A stretch of 5,881 nucleotides of DNA from Candidatus Omnitrophota bacterium (GTDB taxonomy: Bacteria > Omnitrophota > Gorgyraeia > Zapsychrales > Zapsychraceae): positions 1-5,881 of the forward strand of contig JAGYNW010000135.1 in NCBI GenBank assembly GCA_018399915.1. The letters are read 5' to 3'. The notes under the pieces were generated by a model. That model saw only the letters and a list, made by a program, of their open reading frames with translations, did no database searches and was not told where the DNA came from. Positions 1-5,778 of this stretch are shown one piece after another. Made by a program: the position numbers and the translations under genes. Positions within the stretch are counted from its first letter, which is position 1; every line of letters starts with the position of its first letter.

Positions 1-32
1 ATTTGTGAAAAAACAGTTTTACCAGTATTCAT
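1..32 (-). CDS. IS4-type transposase, N-terminal 10 codons only (runs off the window)
   Basis: Read on the minus strand, an ATG at 32-30 opens MNTGKTVFSQ before the window ends. This opening resembles the N terminus of the IS4-family transposases that carry a DUF4372 N-terminal domain ahead of a DDE domain, where proteins typically begin M-N-x-G-K-T-x-F-x-Q. The start is supported by a purine-rich AAGGAGT stretch (plus-strand 38-44) about six bases upstream. Only ten residues are visible, so the family call is recognition of a short motif, not of a domain. If correct, the rest of the element, including its catalytic core and other terminus, lies to the left of the window. Confidence 0.6.
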   Translation of the reverse strand, partial: MNTGKTVFSQ

Positions 33-37
33 TGATC

Positions 38-44
38 ACTCCTT
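38..44 (-). promoter_or_regulatory. Ribosome binding site for the IS4-type transposase
   Basis: On the minus strand the sequence AAGGAGT precedes the ATG at 32-30 with a spacing of about six bases. It is the best Shine-Dalgarno match seen at any gene start in this window. It fixes the start of a gene of which only ten codons are visible. Confidence 0.6.
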
Positions 45-160
45 TGTTGGAGTAATCATAATACTACAAAATCATTTCAAATCGGCGACACATGTTTTTT
101 GCTATATCTTTTTGGAAAAGAACAACTTATATCATTTTAACAGTCAGTTAACCGGACACT

Positions 161-766
161 AGTGGGTTAATAGAGTATTTTGTTGCTGGAACTACAGCTC
201 GTGCAACAGCCGAGTTATTAGATCTCCAGCCCAATACAGCCATTCGTTTTTTTATACATCTGCGTCAACTTATTGCTAGTAAATTGCCTAGCGATGAATT
301 GTCTGGAGAAGTTGAAGCAGACGAAAGTTATTTTGGCGGTAAACGCAAAGGTCAACGCGCTCGAGGTGCTAAAGGCAAAATTGCTGTTTTTGGCCTCCTC
401 AAGCGACGAGGAAAGGTTTATACGGTAATTGTGCCAAATACGAAAACCGAAACGTTACTGCCGATCATTAAAGATAAAGTTAAACCGGACAGCATTGTTT
501 ACACAGATACTTTTAAGTCTTATAATGCACTTGACGTTACAGATTTTTATCACATGCGAATAAATCATTCTGAAGTATTCGCTGATGAGTATAATCATAT
601 TAATGGCATTGAGAATTTTTGGAATCAAGCCAAACGTCAAATGCAAAAATATAACGGTATTAAGAAAGAGTATTTTTACTGGTTTTTGAAGGAAGCTGAA
701 TGGCGCTTCAATGGAGGCAACCATAAAAATCTCCTAAACGAGCTTAAACATTGGTATTTACAATAA
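161..766 (+). pseudogene. IS1595-family (IS1016-like) transposase, 5'-truncated
   Basis: This frame encodes a DDE-type transposase of the IS1595 family, IS1016/ISXO2-like, which would mobilise its own element. The frame is open from 152 to the TAA at 764-766. Recognisable transposase sequence starts around 164-167 (LIEYFVAGTTARATAELL), well before the TTG at 284 that an ORF finder would use. Counting from that TTG, the catalytic residues visible are D13 in EADESYFGG, D75 in VYTDTFKSYNAL, and N111 with K117 in NGIENFWNQAKR, the DDN-K pattern of this family. The C-terminal LKEAEWRFNGG motif is also present. The usual ATG and the first ten or so residues are missing, cut off by the IS4-type element on the left, and a stop codon lies just upstream at 149-151. 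The core is undamaged, so the decay is recent or slow. An internal TTG or GTG start would yield a protein lacking the N-terminal zinc/HTH-like part, probably inactive. Confidence 0.85.
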
Positions 767-773
767 AAACACT

Positions 774-795
774 AGGGCTTAGCTACTTCAGCCCC
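774..795 (+). repeat. Right terminal inverted repeat of the IS1595 element
   Basis: The stretch from 774 to 795 ends in CTACTTCAGCCCC. Its reverse complement begins GGGGCTGAAGTAGC, the G-rich start expected for the tip of an IS1016-like IS1595 element. It sits eight bases after the transposase stop codon, where the right end should be. The partner repeat is not in the window, so the call rests on position and resemblance. Confidence 0.6.
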
Positions 796-824
796 AAGAT
801 TTAAATACCCGATTAAGGTATACT
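796..824 (+). promoter_or_regulatory. Possible promoter for the propeller gene
   Basis: TATACT at 819-824, within AAGGTATACTTTAAT, is a good -10 hexamer placed about 30 bases before the ATG at 856. No convincing -35 hexamer is found 16-18 bases upstream; AAGATT at 796-801 is a poor match. The candidate lies directly after the IS1595 terminus, so transcription may depend on this site alone or be helped by read-through from the IS. The gene start itself has no clear Shine-Dalgarno sequence (TAATTATT precedes the ATG), and a start-stop pair ATGTAG lies at 841-846. Confidence 0.3.
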
Positions 825-855
825 TTAATCTTTTCAGCTCATGTAGATAATTATT

Positions 856-3312
856 ATGAAAATTAAACCATCTCAACGCAACTTCAAACTATTTTTGACT
901 TTATTTTTTTTCCTTTGCACGAACATCAGTTTCGAAGCTGATTTCATCAACCAAGAGATTCATCCTGGGATCTTGCGAAAACTTCACAATATATGTAATC
1001 CTAGTCTTGATTTAGCCTACGCAACAAAGGCGGATAAAACTGAATGGATCGGCGCATGGCCGCATGGACCGATCAATACCATTGCCATGAAAGATAACTT
1101 GCTTTATGCCGGAGCCGGAGGGGCAATTGAAATATGGGATATTCATAATTTTAAGAATCCTTCCAAAATCAATCGCGTTATCACTCAAGGGATTGTAATG
1201 GATTTGCGTATTTATAAAAATTTTCTTTACGCGTCTTCCGGCAGCGCCGGTATTTATATCTATAATCTTTCGGAACCCGAAACCCCTAAACTAAGCGCAA
1301 TTATTGATTCTGATGATTGGACCTCATCTATTTTTTTAGAAGATATCTATTTATATCAATGTGATTCTCAAGCAGGGGTTAACATATTTGATATAACGAA
1401 GCCCTCGGAACCGAAAAAGATCAAAAGCCTTACTTTTAATCAATCCGTTAATGATGTGATCTTAGATCGTGATTCAATGTATGTTGCCACGGACAAAGGT
1501 CTCATCATTTTAAAAAAACTGAATGATTTCCGATTCCGGTATATTTCTAAAAGTTTCCATGGCGAAATTAAAGATTTGGCTATCTTAAATAGGCGCTTGT
1601 ATCTAAGCGTTTCATCCGAAGGCTTCTACATCGTGGATATGGAAAATGTTAATAAACCCGTTATACTTTTCCGTGATAAAGATGCCGATACGGCGGAAAA
1701 CATTCACATTCGTAATGATCGTCTTTATTTGTCTGCTGGCGAGGAAGGTCTTTTTATTTACAATGCGGCCAACCCTGTTAAACCTGAAATAATACACCAT
1801 CTAGCATTAGGCGATGTTGAGCAATCCCTCACGAAACAAAACGTTCTGTATGTTGCAAGTGATGAAAACGGGATTTTTTCTTTTGATGTGTCTGATCCCC
1901 ATAATCCCATTAAGGTTAAACAGTTCGGGGAATGTGGAGAGATAACCAACCTTTTAATGCACTATCCCTATGCCTATATAACATCGACATTAGGACAGTT
2001 ATTTATCCTGGATATTTCAAAACTGGAGAAAATAAAGTTGGTGGCAAATTGCTTATTTTACGATCCCATTACAAAAATTGAACGCACCTCTTTGAACACA
2101 GCCTTAATAACCACTGTTCAATCTCCAACGGATATATACAATATCTCAAAGATTGAATCTCCCACTCTGGTCTCTTTGTCTGACGTAGGCGACCTTGATC
2201 ATCTCGCTTACAATGATAAGTATGTTTTTATGCTATGCGATTCGACCGATTTCCATATATTAAGCAACCCCCAAGCATCCCTGCCTGAACACATTTCCAC
2301 AACGCAAATTTTTGGGGCAAAAAAAATGGCTGTCCATAATAATTCCGCCTACATTCTGACTCGGCAAAATGAATTGTTTTATCTCGATGTCAGCAATCCT
2401 GATAGAACACAGACACCTCAAAGCTTGAATTATAAAAATGTTATAGATATAGCGACACATAAGGGATATTTACATGTCATTACAGCTGATAATACCTACA
2501 AAATTTTAGACTTGCGACAACCTTATAATCCCCATGAAATTCGTTCGATGGCAGATCTCCAGATTACGAATTTTGCGTTCAACAATGATTTGGTTTTTTT
2601 ATCAACGAACGAAAAAGAGATTCATGTCTATAAAATTATCAAACCGCGCAAAATGATAAAGATCTCCGAATACAAATTAACAAAAAAGGCTGATTCGATT
2701 TCCATTCTGAAGAACTATGCTTTGATCACAACCGCAGGGAAAGGGATTTCTGTTATTGATATAAGCCATCCGGCTTCATTAAAACAAATATCTTTTTTTG
2801 AGAACGCGAGCATAAAAAATATTTCTTTGCACTCTAACTACGCGTTCATGATCAAAGCAAATTCTGGTTTTTCCGTTCTCGATTTGACTAATCCATCTAA
2901 AATCGAAACAATTCAAACAATTGACACTGAATATCCCGTTGTTAATATATCATTGTACAATCAATATGCTTATGTGCGGTCAATGAAAAAGGAACTTTAT
3001 AAAATTGATTTAACCAAACCCTGCCAATTGAATAAAAAACTTCATTACGATGGCTATCCCATTCAGGCGACGGATCACCCAGAAAAACCGATTTTTCATA
3101 TTAACGGTAAAATTTTTTTTGGGATCGGTCGAAAATTGTACGCAACCGATGCTGCCAACACTGAGCTTAACATCGGTCAATCAGACCATATTTATACATT
3201 GCCGGATGAGATTAAACAAATATACGCTCAATTGATCAATGATCACGTTAATTTTTATATCGCAAACGAAGACGCAGGCTTGCAAATATTACGTAAACCG
3301 CTAAAACCGTAA
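856..3312 (+). CDS. Secreted LVIVD-type repeat (beta-propeller) protein, 818 residues
   Basis: This is a predicted exported protein made almost wholly of tandem repeats. Residues 1 to about 28 form a signal peptide: basic NFK, hydrophobic LFLTLFFFL, then a likely cleavage site after SFEA. C21 does not sit in a proper lipobox. From about residue 70 to the C terminus a unit recurs roughly every 41 residues: a hydrophobic LYxx strand, a small-residue turn, a G-[IL]-x-[IV]-x-[DN]-[IL] strand and an N-P-x-x-P turn. Examples start near residues 83, 124, 166, 208, 248, 290 and 331. I count about 17-18 units, enough for two or three propellers. This matches the LVIVD repeat family, of unknown function, generally cell-surface or secreted. 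Repeats in the middle are degenerate, and no enzymatic motif or C-terminal anchor is visible. The ATG at 856 is chosen because the only nearby upstream ATG is followed at once by a stop. It is followed after 43 bases by the radical SAM remnant on the same strand. A role in binding proteins or sugars is inference. Confidence 0.85.
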   Translation: MKIKPSQRNFKLFLTLFFFLCTNISFEADFINQEIHPGILRKLHNICNPSLDLAYATKADKTEWIGAWPHGPINTIAMKDNLLYAGAGGAIEIWDIHNFKNPSKINRVITQGIVMDLRIYKNFLYASSGSAGIYIYNLSEPETPKLSAIIDSDDWTSSIFLEDIYLYQCDSQAGVNIFDITKPSEPKKIKSLTFNQSVNDVILDRDSMYVATDKGLIILKKLNDFRFRYISKSFHGEIKDLAILNRRLYLSVSSEGFYIVDMENVNKPVILFRDKDADTAENIHIRNDRLYLSAGEEGLFIYNAANPVKPEIIHHLALGDVEQSLTKQNVLYVASDENGIFSFDVSDPHNPIKVKQFGECGEITNLLMHYPYAYITSTLGQLFILDISKLEKIKLVANCLFYDPITKIERTSLNTALITTVQSPTDIYNISKIESPTLVSLSDVGDLDHLAYNDKYVFMLCDSTDFHILSNPQASLPEHISTTQIFGAKKMAVHNNSAYILTRQNELFYLDVSNPDRTQTPQSLNYKNVIDIATHKGYLHVITADNTYKILDLRQPYNPHEIRSMADLQITNFAFNNDLVFLSTNEKEIHVYKIIKPRKMIKISEYKLTKKADSISILKNYALITTAGKGISVIDISHPASLKQISFFENASIKNISLHSNYAFMIKANSGFSVLDLTNPSKIETIQTIDTEYPVVNISLYNQYAYVRSMKKELYKIDLTKPCQLNKKLHYDGYPIQATDHPEKPIFHINGKIFFGIGRKLYATDAANTELNIGQSDHIYTLPDEIKQIYAQLINDHVNFYIANEDAGLQILRKPLKP

Positions 3313-3355
3313 AATACTCAAACCGACAATGTTTAGAAATAAAAACCGTTAGACT

Positions 3356-3850
3356 ATGATTTTCAAAATTATCAACACCTTAAAAGTTGCTTTTAATTGT
3401 TTCTGGGAAACCCATTTTAAAACGCATCTGATACTGCTGGAAATCGAACCAACAAACTTTTGTAATGTTAACTGTGTGGCCTGTCCTAATGATCAATTAA
3501 AAAGAAAAAAAGGTTATATGGATCTCGATCTCTTCAAAAAGATCGTTGATGAAACCGCCCCATATACATTGGAATACGCCTTGGACATGATGGGAGAACC
3601 GACGTTGCATAAAGACCTGATTGCCATGATAAAGCATGTTAAACTCAAAGGGGGGAAGGTCGCACTTTACACAAACTTAAATTTTGAGGACTTAGACCTG
3701 TCTGAACAACTTGTTGATATTAAAACCGACAGATTGATCGTCAATATTCTGGAGACAGATACGATCCCTTATCAAAAGACGATCCGAAACGGTAACTTTG
3801 ATATAGTATTAAATAATTTACACAAAATTAAAAAAATAATATTCTGTTAA
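3356..3850 (+). pseudogene. Radical SAM enzyme, N-terminal half only
   Basis: The 164-residue product carries the radical SAM signature near its N terminus: CNVNCVACP, with C36, C40 and C43 in CxxxCxxC spacing, coordinates the [4Fe-4S] cluster that cleaves S-adenosylmethionine. Preceding it is ILLEIEPTNFCN, the usual first strand. MMGEPTLH at 78-85 is the GGE-like motif that contacts SAM, and KVALYTNL at 101-108 is the next core strand. Radical SAM proteins of this type are normally about 300 residues or more, often with a C-terminal SPASM or auxiliary-cluster domain. Here the frame reaches LHKIKKI, then enters an A-rich stretch and stops at 3848-3850. At that point a class III aminotransferase frame takes over, so the 3' half has been deleted. 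The start codon at 3356 has no clear Shine-Dalgarno sequence. The original substrate (a peptide, lipid or sugar) cannot be told. The half-barrel left is unlikely to be active. Confidence 0.8.
3829..3847 (+). other. Deletion junction between radical SAM and aminotransferase genes
   Basis: Radical SAM coding sequence in one frame ends at about 3831, and aminotransferase coding sequence in another frame becomes recognisable at about 3838-3844 (ILLIADEIFTGFGRTG). The junction lies in an A-rich run around 3826-3840. No IS terminus or target duplication is visible there, so a deletion between short A-rich matches is the simplest explanation. Confidence 0.65.
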
Positions 3851-4515
3851 TTGCGGATGAAATTTTTACCGGGTTCGGTCGAACAGGCAAAATGTTCTCC
3901 TTTGAACACTGGAATATTGTTCCAGACATTGTGACTTTTTCAAAGTCTCTGGGGGGCGGTAAAGCATCCATTGCTGGATACATTACTAAGCCGAACATTT
4001 TCAAAAAAGCGTACGGATCGCTGGGAACGTGTCCCATCCACACAACAACATTCGGGGGATTAGGTGAAGAATGCGCTACCGCGATTGAAGCATTGAATAT
4101 TATCAATGATGAGGCGCTTGTTGAAAACTCAAAAGCCCAGGGCGAATATCTCTATTCCCAAATGCACGCATTAAAAAATAAATATCCTCAATATATAAAA
4201 GATGTTCGTGGGATCGGTTTACTTGCATCCTTCGAATTGAGAAATTCCTCTGAAGTCTTCGGGACAAAATTCTTAAAAAAATTTTCTACCATTGATGAAA
4301 TGATGGTCGGACTTTTTCCGGCCGTCATTGTCTCTGAGCCCTTTAAAAAATATCATATTTTTTTGTATGTGGGAGGAAGGGAAGACTATCTTTCCGTAAA
4401 TCCTGCGTTGATTGTTTGCAAAGAGGAGATCGACTATTTTATAAAATCCTTAGATGCTGTTTTGCAACAGAATATTTTATCTTTAGCCTTGAAATTGGTA
4501 AGGAATACACTTTGA
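3838..4515 (+). pseudogene. Class III PLP-dependent aminotransferase, C-terminal half only
   Basis: The frame begins in the middle of the large PLP-binding domain of a class III (fold type I) aminotransferase, the group that includes glutamate-1-semialdehyde aminomutase and acetylornithine aminotransferase. Visible are the ADEIFTGFGRTG segment, whose aspartate (codon 3856-3858) would bind the PLP pyridine nitrogen, and TFSKSLGGG, whose lysine (codon 3943-3945) would form the Schiff base. Also present are HTTTFGGLGEECATA, VRGIGLLASFELR and a usual C-terminal EEIDYFIKSLDAVL helix. Family members run about 400-450 residues; only some 225 codons remain. The first in-frame ATG, at 3892, lies inside the conserved domain and is not a natural start. 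The 5' half was lost in the same event that removed the 3' half of the radical SAM gene. The remnant is otherwise open to its TGA at 4513-4515. The specific substrate cannot be assigned. Confidence 0.85.
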
Positions 4516-4523
4516 GTCGGTTA

Positions 4524-5465
4524 ATGAATAAAGAATTTATCAAAACATCGTTGCCTATCCTTGTTACGCTGCTTTTATTTGCCTTTTTAATGAAAAAGGT
4601 TCCTTTGGATCAAATGTATTTAGCGATCAAAGATGCTAATTTGTGGATCATATGTCTAGTTCCTCTAATTTCCATCGTCAATGGTTTCGTTATTTCGTCT
4701 TTTCGATGGAAATTGATGCTTAATCAAATGGATTGTAAAATTTCCTTTTACGAAGCCTTTTTTATTAAAGCAGCCAGCGACCCGATTATAAGTGCGCTTC
4801 CTTTGAAAACTGGTGAAATAAGCCGTATATTATACCTAAGAAATATCAAAAAATTTCCTGTCGAAAAATCCTTGTTTTCTATTTTCCTGGAATATTTTCT
4901 CAATATGTGTGGTGTTAGCTTCTTCATTCTCATGGGTTTGAGCCTTGAATCTTTTCAGATAGGCATAGGAGCTGGCACTCGGGCAAAAATCCCGATCTTC
5001 TTCTTGACTGTGGAAATGCTGAAAACATTTCTGGATCATCCCTGGATCACGAAGTTCAAACATAATATTAAACAATGTTTTGATAACAAAAAAATATATT
5101 TGAACTATCCAGTGATTTCTTTAACCCTAATATTTTGTTTTTTAGAAATTTTTTGTGTTTTCTTGCTAACAAAAGCGCTGGGCATTTATATCCCGCTATT
5201 TAAACTATTCGTTTATGTTCCCATGATTATAGTAATCAGTAGCATTCCGATTTCTATCTTTGGCTTGGGCGTCAGAGAGGGGTTGATTCTTGTTTTTTTC
5301 CTCAACAATGCCCCTCCAGAAACATTATTAGCTTTAGGGATTCTTTACTCGTTTTGTGAACATATCATTCCTGCTGTAGCCGGACTCTGTTTAACGTCAT
5401 TATTTGTTCGTAAAATCATGAAAAAAAACAACTGTAATGCCACTACTTTGTCAAGGGTTTCTTAA
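4524..5465 (+). CDS. UPF0104 / LPG synthase TM-domain family membrane protein, C terminus altered by IS
   Basis: This is an integral membrane protein resembling the UPF0104 / AglD-like family (transmembrane region of lysylphosphatidylglycerol synthetase), often described as flippase-like and common in envelope lipid or glycan clusters. Hydrophobic segments are visible near residues 9-24, 41-60, 115-140, 194-217, 223-245 and 266-297. Family landmarks are ALPLKTGEISRILYL (91-105) and SSIPISIFGLGVREG (239-253), like the conserved P-S-G-G-L-G-V-R-E motif. The 140-192 segment is less hydrophobic than usual. I chose the ATG at 4524, giving 313 residues. An in-frame TTG at 4512 overlaps the aminotransferase stop (4513-4515) and sits about eight bases after AAGG at 4500-4503, so it may be the true, translationally coupled start. 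The last ten codons (from 5433) appear to be read from an inserted IS end, so the native C-terminal tail is replaced. Function may survive. Confidence 0.75.
   Translation: MNKEFIKTSLPILVTLLLFAFLMKKVPLDQMYLAIKDANLWIICLVPLISIVNGFVISSFRWKLMLNQMDCKISFYEAFFIKAASDPIISALPLKTGEISRILYLRNIKKFPVEKSLFSIFLEYFLNMCGVSFFILMGLSLESFQIGIGAGTRAKIPIFFLTVEMLKTFLDHPWITKFKHNIKQCFDNKKIYLNYPVISLTLIFCFLEIFCVFLLTKALGIYIPLFKLFVYVPMIIVISSIPISIFGLGVREGLILVFFLNNAPPETLLALGILYSFCEHIIPAVAGLCLTSLFVRKIMKKNNCNATTLSRVS
5433..5452 (-). repeat. Probable terminal repeat of the IS3/IS481 remnant
   Basis: TGTAATGCCACTACTTTGTC begins with TG and lies just outside the transposase stop codon, where the 3' terminal repeat belongs. The matching 5' repeat is not present in the window, so the exact boundary is unproven. 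Confidence 0.4.
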
Positions 5466-5632
5466 GTTAGAACCAGCTTTTTGTTAAACGACTCATTATA
5501 TTGTGCCGGCGTCATGTATTTTAATGCTTGATGAGGATGATCTGTGTTGTAATCAATGATCCATTTTTCCAGGGCATCAGCAAATTCAAAAGGATTATCC
5601 CAACCATTTGGCCACTGATCAACGACAATTAT
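5462..5632 (-). pseudogene. IS3/IS481-type transposase, C-terminal fragment
   Basis: Minus-strand translation gives about 56 codons ending in TAA at 5464-5462, with recognisable WPNGWDNPFEFADALEKW followed by IIDYNTDHPHQALKYMTPAQ. The Y-N-x-x-x-P-H-x-A-L-x-Y-x-T-P-A-x-Y pattern is the C-terminal signature of integrase-core (rve) transposases of the IS3 and IS481 families. Upstream the frame loses similarity and meets an in-frame TGA at 5644-5642. No DDE residues, start codon or frameshift window remain, so it cannot be expressed as an enzyme. Its stop codon overlaps that of the convergent membrane protein gene (TAA at 5463-5465). Confidence 0.85.
5619..5631. repeat. Direct repeat, copy 1 (TCAACGACAATTA)
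   Basis: TCAACGACAATTA occurs here and again at 5642-5654, 23 bases later. This copy coincides with the point where similarity of the transposase fragment to its family fades. Confidence 0.7.
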
Positions 5633-5641
5633 AATTACTTT

Positions 5642-5654
5642 TCAACGACAATTA
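5642..5654. repeat. Direct repeat, copy 2 (TCAACGACAATTA)
   Basis: This is an exact 13-base copy of 5619-5631. The pair could be a short duplication made during the rearrangement that truncated the IS, or a slippage product. Confidence 0.7.
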
Positions 5655-5761
5655 AAAATCCCGATATTTAGACAAAAATTTTTAAGGGTTTTTTTTCTTC
5701 TCTGTAAATCCACGGGCTGCAAGAGCTTTTGCAATATCAAATTATTCACTCCTCATTTTTT

Positions 5762-5778
5762 GGTACCCCTTGGGTACC
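5762..5778. repeat. Perfect inverted repeat / hairpin GGTACCC-CTT-GGGTACC
   Basis: A 7-bp perfect stem with a 3-base loop stands in otherwise AT-rich sequence. It is not followed by a run of T on the plus strand. On the minus strand it is followed by AAAAAATGAGG, so it is not a typical intrinsic terminator in either direction. It could be a protein-binding palindrome or the end of a mobile element. Confidence 0.45.

Larger units (their letters stand above)
1..159 (-). mobile_element. 5' end of an IS4-type insertion sequence, inserted into an IS1595 element
   Basis: The region between the transposase start (position 32) and about position 159 has no gene and fits the leader and terminus of the IS4-type element read leftwards. 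On the minus strand it would begin near GTGTCCGGTTAACTGACTG and run some 125 bases to the ATG. Just to its right, an IS1595 transposase frame begins abruptly without a start codon, which places the insertion boundary close to 155-164. The exact terminus and any 10-13 bp target duplication cannot be fixed, because the other end of the element is outside the window. Confidence 0.5.
160..795 (+). mobile_element. IS1595-family insertion sequence, left end missing
   Basis: The element consists of the truncated transposase frame, a short 3' untranslated stretch and a right terminal inverted repeat at 774-795. No matching left repeat (which would begin GGGGCTGAAGTAGC) occurs in positions 1-160, so the left end has been removed or displaced by the IS4-type insertion. 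IS1595 elements usually make 8-bp target duplications; the candidate on this side is AAGATTTA at 796-803, but it cannot be confirmed without the left flank. Confidence 0.75.
5433..5632 (-). mobile_element. 3' remnant of an IS3/IS481-type insertion sequence
   Basis: The remnant covers the terminus and the C-terminal coding part of an integrase-core transposase on the minus strand. Its right-hand tip, read on the plus strand, begins TGTAATGCCACTACTTTGTC at 5433, consistent with the 5'-TG...CA-3' ends of IS3/IS481 elements. This tip falls inside the membrane protein gene. The inner side ends near 5630 where the transposase frame dissolves beside a 13-bp direct repeat. The rest of the element, including the catalytic DDE residues and the other terminus, is absent. 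The TG boundary is inferred from one end only. Confidence 0.65.

Noticed and set aside
455..724. Minus-strand open frame of 89 codons opposite the IS1595 transposase
   Set aside because: It is a shadow of the transposase frame, without a ribosome site or recognisable protein sequence.
1612..2460. Three minus-strand open frames of 62-66 codons inside the propeller gene
   Set aside because: They lie wholly within a well-supported coding region and show no motifs.
3050..3235. Plus-strand 61-codon frame overlapping the end of the propeller gene
   Set aside because: The propeller repeat pattern continues in the main frame through this stretch, so the overlapping frame is incidental.
3829..3850. 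Simple frameshift in a single fused radical SAM-aminotransferase gene
   Set aside because: Both proteins lack about half of their usual length at the junction. A one- or two-base error could not restore either of them.
3828..4106. Minus-strand 92-codon frame opposite the aminotransferase
   Set aside because: The plus-strand frame carries conserved PLP-enzyme motifs, and the minus-strand frame has none.
3892..4515. Intact 207-residue gene starting at the ATG at 3892
   Set aside because: Conserved aminotransferase sequence continues upstream of this ATG to about 3838, so it is an internal methionine in a truncated gene.
4416..4523. Start of the membrane protein at TTG 4416
   Set aside because: The extension overlaps the aminotransferase C-terminal helix by about 100 bases in another frame and has no membrane-protein character. 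A start at 4512 or 4524 is more sensible.
4748..5075. Two minus-strand frames opposite the membrane protein gene
   Set aside because: They are shadows of a hydrophobic plus-strand gene with family motifs.
5685..5741. Short minus-strand peptide FDIAKALAARGFTEKKKNP as a gene
   Set aside because: It has no start codon in frame, is flanked by stop codons at both ends and is only 19 codons long. It may be debris but cannot be called.
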